Assembly (NCBI RefSeq): GCF_000403355.2
Contig: NZ_KE159646.1
Location: 2,803,960-2,867,959, forward strand
Reading direction: 5' to 3'
DNA from: Adlercreutzia caecimuris B7
GTDB taxonomy: Bacteria; Actinomycetota; Coriobacteriia; Coriobacteriales; Eggerthellaceae
DNA: 64,000 nucleotides
Made by a program: the position numbers and the translations under genes
The notes under the pieces: model-generated
Seen by the model: only the letters and a program-made list of their open reading frames with translations
Database searches by the model: none
Told to the model about the DNA's origin: nothing
In this document: positions 18,029 to 27,077 of the stretch, one piece after another
Layout: each line of letters opens with the position of its first letter
How positions within the stretch are numbered: position 1 is the stretch's first letter

Positions 18029-19810
18029 TTAATCGACGAGTTTGCCGTTCTCGCGGTGCTCGGCGAGGTCTTCTTGCTCGTTGCCGACGAGGGGGCCGGT
18101 GACGGGCTGCGGGTTCAAGTAGGTGATGTGGCCCGACTCCTTGCCGGCGTGGATGGACAGCTCGCAGCACACCATGGTGGGCTTGCCGCTGGCCACACCC
18201 TCGGCCACGTACTTCTCCGCCTCGGCCGGGGTGGTGGCGTAGTAGCCGGTGCCTCCGAAGGCCTCCATGAGCTTCTCGTAGTGGGCGCAGGCCGACAGCG
18301 TCAGCGGCGAGGGGTCGCCGTCGGTGCCGAGGTTCTTGAAGTCGCCGCGGTAGATGCCGCCGTTGTTCAGCACCACCACCGTCACGGGCAGGTTGTAGCG
18401 GCAGATGGTCTCCACCTCCATGCCGTCGAAGCCGAAGGCCGAGTCGCCGTGGATGGAGATGACGGGCTTGCCCGTGGTCGCGGCCGCGCCGATGGCGTAA
18501 GGCAGGCCCACGCCCATCACGCCCCAGGTGCCGCAGTCCAGGCGGTGGCGGGGCAGGTACATGTCGATGATGTCGCGGCAGTCGTCCAGCGCATTGGCGC
18601 CCTCGTTGGCGATGTACACGTCGTGGTTGGCGTCGGTGACCTTCTTGATGGCGCCGAGCGCGTTGTAGTGGGTCATGGGCACGGTGTCGGCTGCCTCCGC
18701 CCCGCTGAAGCGGGCGTTGTTCTTGGCCGAGTCGGCCTGGATGGCCTCAAGCCACGCGGGATCGGCCTTGTAGGGATGCGCGGCCAGGTAGTCGTTGAAC
18801 AGCCTCACGGTGGACTTGAGGTCGCCCACCACGGGAGCCGCGATGTAGCGGGAGTTGTCGATCTCGGTGGGGTCGATGTCCACCTGGATGAACTTCACGT
18901 TCTCGTTCCAGTGCTTGCCCTTGCCGAAGTTGAGCATCCAGTTCAGGCGCGCGCCGAGCAGCACCACCACGTCGGCCTCGCGCATGGTCATGCCGCGGGC
19001 GCTGGCGGCGTTCTGCGGGTGGTCGTCGGGAAGGACGCCCTTGGCCATGGACATGGCCAGGTACGGTGCGCCGGTGGATTCCACGAACTGGCGCACCTCG
19101 TCCTCGCACTGGGCGTAGGCTGCGCCCTTGCCGATGTAGATGAGGGGTTTCTTCGCGCTGGCCAGAAGCTCCATGGCGCTCTCGATCACCGACGGGGCCG
19201 GAATCTGGGCCGGAGCGGGGTCGTTTACCTCGTACAGGAGGCTTTCGGCCACGTCCTGGGCGATGGTCTGGCCGAGCGTGTCGCCCGGCAGGTCGATGTA
19301 CACGCCGCCGGGGCGTCCCGAGCAGGCCGCGCGGATGGCGCGAGCCACCACGAGCGGGATGTCCTCGATCTTATCCACACGGTAGGCGGCCTTCGAGAAG
19401 GGCTTGGCAAAGTTCAGCTGGTCCATGCCCTCGTAGTCGCCCTCGCCCATGTCGATGAGCTCGCGGGACGACGAGCCGGACAGCATGATGACCGGCCAGC
19501 CGTTCTCGGTGGCCTCCTTCAGCGGGATGAGGCCGTTCATGAAGCCGGGGGCCGATACCGTCAGGTACACGCCGGGCTTGCCGGTGATGAAGCCCTCGGC
19601 CGCGGCGGCGTTGCCGGCGTCGGACTCGTGGCGCAGGCCGATGTAGCGGATGCCCTTCGCCTGGGCGATGCGCGCCACGTCGGTCACAGGGATGCCGATG
19701 ACGCCGTACATTCTGTCGAGGTGGTTCTTCAGCAGCGACTGGACGAGAACGTGGAACCCGTCGGTGAGGTTGGCGTTCTCGGCGGTCGTTGCGGTCGGTG
19801 CAGTGGACAT
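18029..19810 (-). CDS. oxc: Oxalyl-CoA decarboxylase (TPP-dependent)
   Basis: A 593-residue thiamine-diphosphate enzyme converting oxalyl-CoA to formyl-CoA and CO2. It matches remembered Oxalobacter Oxc along its length: catalytic-type Glu62 in GLRHESDAGNAAAAEGF, TVSAPGFMNG, the SGSSSRELIDMGEGDYEGMD segment, DPAPAQIP, GKGAAYAQCEDE, GARLNWMLNFGKGK, NEGANALD, and the TPP-Mg motif GDSAFGFDGME followed by NNGGIYRGD. These strings separate it from acetolactate synthase and other family members. The open frame extends to 19939, but ATG 19810 has a GGAGGCACCT Shine-Dalgarno and starts at the conserved N-terminus. With frc at 6552 it completes the oxalate-to-formate cycle; the AEC transporter follows on the same strand. 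Confidence 0.95.
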   Translation of the reverse strand: MSTAPTATTAENANLTDGFHVLVQSLLKNHLDRMYGVIGIPVTDVARIAQAKGIRYIGLRHESDAGNAAAAEGFITGKPGVYLTVSAPGFMNGLIPLKEATENGWPVIMLSGSSSRELIDMGEGDYEGMDQLNFAKPFSKAAYRVDKIEDIPLVVARAIRAACSGRPGGVYIDLPGDTLGQTIAQDVAESLLYEVNDPAPAQIPAPSVIESAMELLASAKKPLIYIGKGAAYAQCEDEVRQFVESTGAPYLAMSMAKGVLPDDHPQNAASARGMTMREADVVVLLGARLNWMLNFGKGKHWNENVKFIQVDIDPTEIDNSRYIAAPVVGDLKSTVRLFNDYLAAHPYKADPAWLEAIQADSAKNNARFSGAEAADTVPMTHYNALGAIKKVTDANHDVYIANEGANALDDCRDIIDMYLPRHRLDCGTWGVMGVGLPYAIGAAATTGKPVISIHGDSAFGFDGMEVETICRYNLPVTVVVLNNGGIYRGDFKNLGTDGDPSPLTLSACAHYEKLMEAFGGTGYYATTPAEAEKYVAEGVASGKPTMVCCELSIHAGKESGHITYLNPQPVTGPLVGNEQEDLAEHRENGKLVD

Positions 19811-19979
19811 AGGTGCCTCCTGATCTCGGGTACGGGCAGAGAGAAGCGGTGCTTCAGCAAGAGAATATAGCCCGCGGTAGGCGGTGTTCCGACTGTCTGG
19901 GAGGCGCTGTAGGCGGGAAGTTGCCGAACTGCATTGCAAAGGCTACTTGGCCCGAGACCATGCCGGGTTCGCCGGGGAC

Positions 19980-19985
19980 TATAAT
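19980..19985 (+). promoter_or_regulatory. TATAAT -10 box of the CDF exporter gene
   Basis: A consensus TATAAT puts the transcript start at about 19991-19993, coinciding with the first possible ATG (19991). Initiation at the downstream ATG 20033, which has AAGGTG upstream, is therefore favoured. No clear -35 was seen. Confidence 0.45.
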
Positions 19986-20032
19986 CTGATATGAGCCAGG
20001 AAGGCGCACATAATATATCGAAGGTGATGGTT

Positions 20033-21130
20033 ATGAATCGCGAGTTCGAGATCGTCAAGGCGAGCATCTATGGCATCGTGGGCAATCTGCTGCTCGTGGC
20101 CTTCAAGATGGCCGTGGGCTTCGCGTCCCACTCCATCGCCATCATCTTGGACGGCGTAAACAACGCCACCGATGCCCTCTCGTCCATCATCACCATTGTG
20201 GGCACGAAGCTGGCCGGGCGCCGCCCCGACCGCCGTCACCCCTTCGGCTACGGGCGTGTGGAGTATCTCACGAGCGTGGTCATCGCCGTCATCATCCTGG
20301 TGGCCGGCCTCATCTCGCTGCGCGAGTCGGTGGTGAAGATCATCCATCCCGGCACGCCGAGCTACTCGGTCCTTACCATCACGGTCATCGTGGTGGCCAT
20401 TCTGGCGAAGATATTCATCGGCATCATGTTCAAGCGTTTCGGCGACAAGACCGACTGCGAGGCGCTCATTGCCTCGGGGGTGGATTCCAACTACGACGCC
20501 GTGTTGTCGGCGGGCACGCTGGTGGTGGCCGCTGCCCAGAACTTCTGGGGGCTCAACATCGACGGCGCGGTGGGCCTTATTATCTCGCTGGTGGTATGCA
20601 AGGCCGGCGTGGAGGTGCTGCGCGACGCGCTGGCGCCCATCATCGGGCTTCCCGAGGATAAGAAGCTCGTGGAAGCCATCGAGGCCTATGCGAACGGGTT
20701 TCCCGAAGTGCGCGGCACGTACGACGTGGTGCTCGATAACTTCGGGCCCAATGAGGTGATCGGCTCGCTGCACATCGAGGTGGACGACGACATGAACGCC
20801 CGCGAGATTCACGCTCTGACGCGCAAGATATCCGAGGGGCTGGCCGAGAAGTTCCGCATCATGGCCACGGTGGGCGTGTACGCCGCCAACACGACGGGCG
20901 CGTTCGCCCCGATGCGCGCCGATTTGGAGGCGCTGGCGAAGGAGGATCCGAAGATCTTGCAAGTGCACGGCTTCTACGTGGACGACCAGACCAAGACGGT
21001 GTACTTCGACATGATGATCGACTTCCACGCCGACGACGACGCTATCCGTACCCAGGTAACCGACGCTATGAAACGCAAGTACCCCGCCTACACCTACAAC
21101 GTGGTGGTGGACACCGACTACGAGGACTAG
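20033..21130 (+). CDS. Cation diffusion facilitator (CDF) metal exporter, manganese-clade signature
   Basis: About 365 residues with six N-terminal membrane helices and a C-terminal cytoplasmic domain (about 205-365). The transport-site motifs are DGVNNATDALSS in helix 2 (N-x3-D) and DSNYDAVLS in helix 5 (D-x3-D). Zinc transporters have His at the first of these positions; the N/D and D pattern is that of Mn-type CDF proteins such as MntE, so manganese efflux is the best guess. The frame opens at 19991; I prefer ATG 20033 because a TATAAT box lies at 19980 and AAGGTG precedes the later ATG. It stands alone, convergent with the next gene over a shared terminator. Confidence 0.87.
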   Translation: MNREFEIVKASIYGIVGNLLLVAFKMAVGFASHSIAIILDGVNNATDALSSIITIVGTKLAGRRPDRRHPFGYGRVEYLTSVVIAVIILVAGLISLRESVVKIIHPGTPSYSVLTITVIVVAILAKIFIGIMFKRFGDKTDCEALIASGVDSNYDAVLSAGTLVVAAAQNFWGLNIDGAVGLIISLVVCKAGVEVLRDALAPIIGLPEDKKLVEAIEAYANGFPEVRGTYDVVLDNFGPNEVIGSLHIEVDDDMNAREIHALTRKISEGLAEKFRIMATVGVYAANTTGAFAPMRADLEALAKEDPKILQVHGFYVDDQTKTVYFDMMIDFHADDDAIRTQVTDAMKRKYPAYTYNVVVDTDYED

Positions 21131-21145
21131 AGCCGCCGCCGAAAA

Positions 21146-21179
21146 GAAGCCGGCCCGCGTTTCGCTGCGGGCCGGCTTC
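21146..21179. terminator. Bidirectional terminator between converging CDF and membrane-protein genes
   Basis: GAAGCCGGCCCGC (21146-21158) pairs with GCGGGCCGGCTTC (21167-21179). On the minus strand the stem is followed by TTTTCGG, so it serves the 21207-22004 gene best. Confidence 0.75.
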
Positions 21180-21206
21180 CTGGAATGATGCGGGTGAAAG
21201 GAGAGG

Positions 21207-22004
21207 CTACTTCTGCTCGTCCTCGGCCGAGGTCTCCTCGATGATGGTCACGCCGGCCTGGGCGTCCTCGATATAGTTGTCGGGAAGTACCACGGCGGGC
21301 TCGGCGGCGGCAACCTCGGTTGCGGTCACGGCCTCGGCGGCCACATCGGCGGCGGGGGTGACAGGAGCCGGATCGGAGACGAGAGTCTCTTCGATAGCCG
21401 CCACCTCGGCGGCAGGCGCGGTAGCGGGGGTGGCGGGCACGCCCGTGCCGGCGACGGCCTCGGCAGCTACGGCAGCAGCGACGGGCACGGCGGCAGCAGC
21501 AGCGACGGGCTGCTGGGGGGCGACGGGGGCCTGGGGCTGCACCGGCGCGCCGTAGGGCTGGGCGCCATAGGGCGTACCGTAGGCCAGGGCCTGCTTGTCC
21601 TTGTTGGCGAACACGGCCACGACGATGCACAGCACCAGGGTGACAAGACCGCCCGTGAAGAAGCTGGCCACTGCACCTACGATGTTCCAGACCATAACGC
21701 CCTTCAGCTTCTCGGGCCTATTGGAGCCGCGCACGCCCATAATGCCGGCGACGAGCACGAAGATGAAGCAGATAACGCCCAGGAACACGAAGATGCCCAG
21801 AAAGCCCAGGATGCCAGCCACATCTCCCGTCGTGACCACGACTCCATCGTCGGTGTAGACGTAGTCGTAGCCGGAGCCGGTGACGGCGTAGCCGCCAACG
21901 CCGAGACCGGCGCAGGCGATAAGGCAGCCGAAAATGCCGAGTGCGGCCAGGACGATGTTTGCGATGCTCATGCCCTTGATGGCCTTGGCATGGGTGGTGT
22001 TCAT
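21207..22004 (-). CDS. Membrane protein with Ala/Pro/Val-rich C-terminal tail (DUF4190-like)
   Basis: A 265-residue protein. Three strong hydrophobic segments (about 12-40, 62-88, 105-132) are arranged like DUF4190/CCC-motif small membrane proteins: KGMSIANIVLAALGIFGCLI, then a loop YDYVYTDDGVVV, then ILGFLGIFVFLGVICFIF. After residue 135 comes a low-complexity cytoplasmic tail of Ala, Pro, Val and Glu (for example PVQPQAPVAPQQPVAA), ending in acidic TSAEDEQK. No enzymatic motif is visible. The function is unknown; the tail may tether or interact with other proteins. Start ATG 22004 with GAGAGGC upstream. Confidence 0.7.
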   Translation of the reverse strand: MNTTHAKAIKGMSIANIVLAALGIFGCLIACAGLGVGGYAVTGSGYDYVYTDDGVVVTTGDVAGILGFLGIFVFLGVICFIFVLVAGIMGVRGSNRPEKLKGVMVWNIVGAVASFFTGGLVTLVLCIVVAVFANKDKQALAYGTPYGAQPYGAPVQPQAPVAPQQPVAAAAAVPVAAAVAAEAVAGTGVPATPATAPAAEVAAIEETLVSDPAPVTPAADVAAEAVTATEVAAAEPAVVLPDNYIEDAQAGVTIIEETSAEDEQK

Positions 22005-22352
22005 AATGCCTCTCCTTAGTCGGAAACGATTCTCAACGGTGACAGTATAGCCGTTAAAAGGTGAGGGGCAAGATCACCGATCGGCTGTAGACGGTTTGTT
22101 GATAAGAGGGTCTGATTGCCCAGCGCGGAGAGCCCGGCGACGGAGGCCTGCCCGGACGGGCGAGGGTTGCGGATGCCGTCCTCGGCGGGGGTTGCCGCTC
22201 ATCGTGGTGAAACCGTTCGGAAACAATGGAGGGCGCGGGCGGCTGATACACTGACGCGAGTTTACCTCGAATCAGAAAAACGGCTGGACGGGGAGCGCCT
22301 AAGCCGTTTCGCGGGGCAGACGCCGAGAAGATCAAGAAGGGAAAGAGTGCCT
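22005..22352. other. 348-bp divergent intergenic region before the formate dehydrogenase operon
   Basis: Carries promoters for the membrane protein (minus) and the FDH operon (plus). A hairpin of AAACGGCT and AGCCGTTT arms (22278-22309) lies 43 bp before the operon start and would be in its leader. The plus-strand frame opens at 22116, but the extra 79 residues lack family similarity. No riboswitch (including the Moco motif) was recognised by eye. Confidence 0.4.
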
Positions 22353-24188
22353 ATGAACCGACTCTCCATTGAGGCGCGGGCGGTGCACGATCGGCCGCTG
22401 CAAGCGTTTCTGGACCGCTTCGGCCGCCGCCTCGCGGCAACCCCGCCGGGTACGTGCCCGGTGGCGGTGACGACGACGCTGCTGGAATGCGCTGCCTCGC
22501 AGACCTGCGGCAAGTGCGTGCCGTGCCGCGACGGGCTTCCCCAGGCGGCCGTCTTGGCGCGCCGCGTGTTGGACTGCCGCGCCACCGACGAGGACCTGGC
22601 GCGCCTGCATGCTCTGGCCGAGCTGGCCTGCGAGGGCTCGGACTGCGCCATCGGCTGGGAAGCCGGCGAGGCGCTGCTCGCGGCCCTTTCCGCGTTCTCC
22701 GACGAGTTCGCCTCCCATGTGGAGCGCCACCGCTGCGCGGCGGGCGTGGGCCAGTCGGTGCCCTGCGAGACCGACTGCCCGGCCCATGTGAACGTGCCGG
22801 GGTATGTGGCCCTGGCCGGTGCCGGCGACTGCGCGGGGGCGGTGGCCCTCATCCGCAGGGACAACCCGTTCCCCACCGCCTGCGCCTTCGTGTGCGAGCA
22901 CCCCTGCGAGACGCGCTGCCGCCGCACCCTGGTGGACGCCCCGCTGAACATTCGCGGCATCAAGCGCTATGCGGTGGACCACGCGCCGGCCGACAAGGTG
23001 GCCGTGCCCACGGCGCTGCCCGCGAGCGGCCGGCGCATCGCCGTGGTGGGCGCGGGCCCCTCGGGGCTTACCTGCGCCTACTACGCGGCGCTCATGGGGC
23101 ACGAGGTGCACGTGTACGAGTGCCGTTCCCAACTCGGCGGCATGATGCGCTTCGGCATTCCCGCCTACCGTTTCCCGCGCGAGCGTTTGGACGAGGACAT
23201 CGCGGCCATCCTGTCGGCCGGCGACATCACCGTGCACGCGGGCGAGGCTGTGGACGCGGCGGCCCTGGAGCGGCTCGCCGCCGAGTTCGACGCCCTGTAC
23301 GTGGCCGCCGGGGCCCACGGCGCGAAGGCGCTGGGCCTTGAGGGGGAGGACGCGGCGGGCGTGCTCTCGGCCGTGGAGCTGCTCGGCGCCATCGGCGAGG
23401 GGGACGCCCCCGACTTCAGCGGCAAGCGCGTGGTGGTGGTCGGCGGCGGCAACGTGGCCATGGACTGCGCCCGCACGGCCGTGCGCTGCGGTGGCGAGGT
23501 GACGGTGGTCTACCGCCGCCGCCTGGAGGACATGACGGCCCTGCCCGCCGAGGTAGAGGCCGCCATTGCCGAGGGCGTGGAAATGCTGACGCTCGAGGCT
23601 CCGGTGCGCCTCGAGGTGAACGCCGAGGGTGCCGTATGCGCGCTCGTGACCCAGCCGCAGATGGTGGGTCCGGTGCGCGGCGGCCGGCCTGCGCCGGTGC
23701 CGGCGTCCAAGTCCGAGCGCGTCATCGGCGCCGATGTGGTGCTCGTGGCCGTGGGCCAGGGCATCGTGAGCGACCCCTTCGAGGCCTTCGGCATGACCGC
23801 CGCACGCGGGCGCCTGGCGGCCGATAGCTTCCTTGCAGCCGAGGGCTTCTCCAACGTGTTCGCCGGCGGCGACTGCCAGACCGGCCCGGCCACCGTCATC
23901 CGCGCCATCGCAGCGGGGAAGGTGGCAGCCCGTAATATCGACGCCTACCTGGGCTACCACCACACCCTCGACTGCGGGGTCGAGGTGCCGGCCGCGGAGC
24001 CGAACGACCGGGTTCCCACCGGGCGCGTGGCCCTGGCCGAGCGCCCGGCCCGCGAGCGGGCGCGCGACTTCGACGGGTGCGAGGAGAGCATGACATACGA
24101 GGAGGCCGTGCAGGAGTGCGGCCGCTGCCTGCGCTGCGACGCGTTCGGGTGCGGCAGTATGGAAGGGGGCCGGGTCCAGTATGCCTAA
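22353..24188 (+). CDS. NAD(P)H-linked subunit of soluble formate dehydrogenase (GltD-like flavoprotein with NuoF-type Fe-S segment)
   Basis: A 611-residue protein. The N-terminus has TCGKCVPCRDG (Cys52, 55, 58), like the N3 cluster segment of NuoF. It is followed by the glutamate-synthase small-subunit fold: CETDCPAHVNVPGYVALA, the CAFVCEHPCETRC cluster, FAD motif VVGAGPSGLTCAYYA (about 230) and a second dinucleotide site VVVGGGNVAMDCART (about 370). A late cysteine motif CGRCLRCDAFGCGS precedes the C-terminus. Such proteins pass electrons between NAD(P)H and Fe-S partners. The stop overlaps fdhA by 8 bp, so they are translationally coupled and likely form one complex. The start at ATG 22353 has GAAGGGAAAG upstream. 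It could reduce NAD(P) with formate electrons or act with ferredoxin. Confidence 0.85.
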   Translation: MNRLSIEARAVHDRPLQAFLDRFGRRLAATPPGTCPVAVTTTLLECAASQTCGKCVPCRDGLPQAAVLARRVLDCRATDEDLARLHALAELACEGSDCAIGWEAGEALLAALSAFSDEFASHVERHRCAAGVGQSVPCETDCPAHVNVPGYVALAGAGDCAGAVALIRRDNPFPTACAFVCEHPCETRCRRTLVDAPLNIRGIKRYAVDHAPADKVAVPTALPASGRRIAVVGAGPSGLTCAYYAALMGHEVHVYECRSQLGGMMRFGIPAYRFPRERLDEDIAAILSAGDITVHAGEAVDAAALERLAAEFDALYVAAGAHGAKALGLEGEDAAGVLSAVELLGAIGEGDAPDFSGKRVVVVGGGNVAMDCARTAVRCGGEVTVVYRRRLEDMTALPAEVEAAIAEGVEMLTLEAPVRLEVNAEGAVCALVTQPQMVGPVRGGRPAPVPASKSERVIGADVVLVAVGQGIVSDPFEAFGMTAARGRLAADSFLAAEGFSNVFAGGDCQTGPATVIRAIAAGKVAARNIDAYLGYHHTLDCGVEVPAAEPNDRVPTGRVALAERPARERARDFDGCEESMTYEEAVQECGRCLRCDAFGCGSMEGGRVQYA

Positions 24189-26889
24189 CATCATCATCGA
24201 CGGCCGCGAGGTGGCGGCTGAGCAGGGGACGACCCTGGTGGAGGCCGCCCGCGCGGCGGGCATCTTCGTGCCCACCCTGTGCTACCTGAAGGACGTGAGC
24301 GCCGTCGGCTCGTGCCGGGTGTGCGTGGTGGAGGTGGATGGCGAGCCCGACCTGGTGCCCGCCTGCAAGACGCCCGTGCGCGAGGGCATGGTCGTGCGCA
24401 CCGACACCCCGCGGGTGGATGCCGCCCGGCGTCTCGCGCTCGACCTCGTCATCTCCAACCACGGCCTGAACTCCACGAACTTCTGCTTCAGCTGCCTGAA
24501 GAACGGCGACTGCGAGCTGCAGGACCTCTGCCGCGCGCTGGGGGTGGAAGCCCCGAGCTTCCCCGCGCCCGAGAAGAACGCGCCGGTTTTGGACGACAAC
24601 CCATTCCTGCGCTTCAACGCGCGGCTGTGCATCGGCTGCCAACGCTGTGTGGGCGCCTGCAACAACCAGGCCCGCAACCACACGCTCACCGCGGCCAAGC
24701 GCGGCCTGCGCACGGCCATCGACGCGCCCTTCGGCCCCGACTGGCGCGCCACCGACTGCGAGAGCTGCGGCTGCTGCGCGGCGGCCTGCCCCACGGGCGC
24801 CATCGTGGAGAAGCGCCGCGCCGACTACCGCTCCTGGGAGGTGGGCTACGTGCGCACCACCTGCCCCCACTGCGCCACGGGCTGCCAGTACGACCTGGTG
24901 GTGAAGGACGGGCGCATCGTGGACACCCGCGCCGCCGACGGTCCGTCCAACCGCGGCCGTCTGTGCGTGAAGGGCCGCTCGGGCAGCTTCGACTTCGTGC
25001 AGTCGTCCGACCGCCTGACCACGCCTCTGGTGCGCAACCGCGCCACCGGCGAGCTTGAGCCGGCTTCGTGGGAGGCGGCTCTCGATTACGTGGCCGAGAA
25101 CTTCAAGCGCATCATCGGCGAGACGGGCCCCGACTCGGTGGCCGCCTTCGCCTGCTCGCGCTCGGCCAACGAGGACATCTATATGCTGCAGAAGATGGCA
25201 CGGGCCGCCTTCGGCACCAACAACGTGGACAACTGCGCCCGCGTGTGCCATGCGCCCACGGTGGCGGGCCTGGCCATCACGCTCGGCTCCGGCGCCATGA
25301 CCAACACCATCGCCGACATCACCGACACCCCCGACGTCATCATGATGGTGGGCTCCAACATCGAGGAGGCCCACCCGGTCATCGGCATGCAGGTGCGCGC
25401 GGCGGTGGAGCGCGGCAGCAAGCTCATCGTGGTGGACCCCCGCGACATCCGCATTGCCTCCCGCGCCGACATTCACCTGAAGCTGCGCCCCGGCACCAAC
25501 GTGGCCTTCGCCAACGGCTTCGCCCGGGCGCTCATCCACGCCGGCCTGGCCGACAAGGCGTTCATTGAGGAGCGCACTGAGGGCTTCGCCGCCTTCGCCG
25601 CCATGGTGGAGAGCTACACGTCCGAGCGCGTGGCCGAGATCTGCCACATCGATGCCGACGACTTGGTGGCGGCCGCCGAGCTGTACGGCCGGGCCGACCG
25701 CGCGCCCATCATCTACTGTTTGGGCGTGACCGAGCACTCCACGGGCACCGAGGGCGTCATGTCGCTTTCCAACATTGCCATGTGCGCCGGCAAGCTGGGC
25801 CGCCCCGGCTGCGGCGTGAACCCCATCCGTGGCCAGAACAACGTGCAGGGCGCCTGCGACATGGGTGCCACCCCGGCCGATTTCCCCGGCTACCAGAAGG
25901 TGGCCAACGCGGAGGTGCGCGCGAAGTTCGAGAACGCCTGGGGCGTGAGCCTGCCCGAGGCGCCCGGTCTTATGGCCACCGAATGCTTCGGGGCCATGAA
26001 GGACGGCCGTATCCGGGGCCTGTTCATCTTCGGCGAGGACCCGGTGCGCACCGATGCCGACACGAACCACGTGCTGTCGGCTTTGCGCTCGCTCGACTTC
26101 CTCGTAGTGGACGATTTGTTCCTCACCGAGACGGCTGAGCTAGCCGATGTGGTGCTGCCCGGGCGCAGCTACGCCGAGAAGGAGGGCACCTTCACCAACA
26201 CCGAGCGCCGTGTGCAGCGCATTCGCCCGGCGGTGGAGATCGAGGGCACCCGCCCCGACACGTGGATCTTCACCGAGATCATGAACCGCATGGGCTATGC
26301 CCAGCCGCATCTTTCGGCCGCCGAGATCATGGACGAGGTGGCGAGCCTCACTCCCAGCTACGGCGGCATCAGCCATGAGCGGCTCGATGGCGCTGAAGTG
26401 GCCGGACGCGGGCTGCAGTGGCCCTGTCCCACGCCGGATGCGCCGGGCACGCCCATCATGCACGTGGGCGGCTTTACGCGGGGCCGCGGCACGTTCTCGG
26501 ATGCCGAGTACCGTGCCTCCGACGAGCTGCCCTGCGAGGAGTTTCCCCTGGTGCTCATGACCGGGCGCGTGCTGCATCACTACAACGCCTGCGCCATGAC
26601 GAGCCGCACCGAGGGGCTCAACGCCATCGGCGACAGCTCGTTTATCGAGCTGAACGACGCCGATGCTGCTGCTCTCGGGGTGGCCGATGGCGATGCGGTG
26701 CGCGTGGCGAGCCGCCGCGGCGAGATCGTCACCACGGCGCGCGTGTCGGCGAAGACCTCGCCCGGCGAGACGTGGATGCCCTTCCACTTCCAGGACGGCA
26801 ACGCCAACTGGCTCACCAACGCGGCTTTGGACGACGTGTGCAAGGTTCCCGAGTACAAGGTGTGCGCCGTGGCCGTGAGCCGCGTCTAG
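24181..26889 (+). CDS. fdhA: Formate dehydrogenase alpha subunit, Cys type, with NuoG-like Fe-S N-terminus
   Basis: A 902-residue molybdo/tungsto enzyme, cytoplasmic (no Tat signal). Residues 1-80 form a 2Fe-2S domain (CYLKDVSAVGSCRVC). NFCFSCLKNGDCELQDLC is the NuoG-type cluster, and CIGCQRCVGAC and CESCGCCAAACP bind two 4Fe-4S clusters. The catalytic part starts with CPHCATGCQYDLVV and GRLCVKG. The active site is NCARVCHAPTVAGL, with Cys356 followed by His357 in the place of Sec-His of FdhF-type enzymes. Later blocks, such as GCGVNPIRGQNNVQGACDMG and the C-terminal RTEGLNAI, match formate dehydrogenases. With the GltD-like partner it should oxidise formate to CO2, a fitting sink for formate from the Frc/Oxc cycle. 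A strong terminator follows. Confidence 0.92.
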   Translation: MPNIIIDGREVAAEQGTTLVEAARAAGIFVPTLCYLKDVSAVGSCRVCVVEVDGEPDLVPACKTPVREGMVVRTDTPRVDAARRLALDLVISNHGLNSTNFCFSCLKNGDCELQDLCRALGVEAPSFPAPEKNAPVLDDNPFLRFNARLCIGCQRCVGACNNQARNHTLTAAKRGLRTAIDAPFGPDWRATDCESCGCCAAACPTGAIVEKRRADYRSWEVGYVRTTCPHCATGCQYDLVVKDGRIVDTRAADGPSNRGRLCVKGRSGSFDFVQSSDRLTTPLVRNRATGELEPASWEAALDYVAENFKRIIGETGPDSVAAFACSRSANEDIYMLQKMARAAFGTNNVDNCARVCHAPTVAGLAITLGSGAMTNTIADITDTPDVIMMVGSNIEEAHPVIGMQVRAAVERGSKLIVVDPRDIRIASRADIHLKLRPGTNVAFANGFARALIHAGLADKAFIEERTEGFAAFAAMVESYTSERVAEICHIDADDLVAAAELYGRADRAPIIYCLGVTEHSTGTEGVMSLSNIAMCAGKLGRPGCGVNPIRGQNNVQGACDMGATPADFPGYQKVANAEVRAKFENAWGVSLPEAPGLMATECFGAMKDGRIRGLFIFGEDPVRTDADTNHVLSALRSLDFLVVDDLFLTETAELADVVLPGRSYAEKEGTFTNTERRVQRIRPAVEIEGTRPDTWIFTEIMNRMGYAQPHLSAAEIMDEVASLTPSYGGISHERLDGAEVAGRGLQWPCPTPDAPGTPIMHVGGFTRGRGTFSDAEYRASDELPCEEFPLVLMTGRVLHHYNACAMTSRTEGLNAIGDSSFIELNDADAAALGVADGDAVRVASRRGEIVTTARVSAKTSPGETWMPFHFQDGNANWLTNAALDDVCKVPEYKVCAVAVSRV

Positions 26890-26970
26890 CGAGCCTGCGA
26901 AGCTGACAAACCACCTCATCAAAGGCGGTTTGGGGCTCTGAACGTGGACAATTTATGGGGATGGGCCCCG

Positions 26971-27008
26971 CGGCCCCTGGAACCAAACGTTCCGGGGGCC
27001 GTTTTCGT
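26971..27008 (+). terminator. Rho-independent terminator of the FDH operon
   Basis: CGGCCCCTGGAAC, loop CAAAC, GTTCCGGGGGCCG (26971-27001), then TTTTCGTT. A textbook intrinsic terminator. Confidence 0.9.
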
Positions 27009-27077
27009 TACCGATATGTGAAAATGCAAGGCGAAACGACACAGGCATCAAGAGCGCATATGAGGAGATCGGCGGCT

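Noticed and set aside
22332-24275. Long minus-strand ORF (647 codons) opposite the GltD-like gene
   Set aside because: Exact antisense of a well-supported flavoprotein; His/Arg/Gly-rich composition typical of shadows in GC-rich DNA.
23896-26070. 724-codon minus-strand ORF opposite fdhA
   Set aside because: Antisense shadow of the formate dehydrogenase gene; no recognisable domain.
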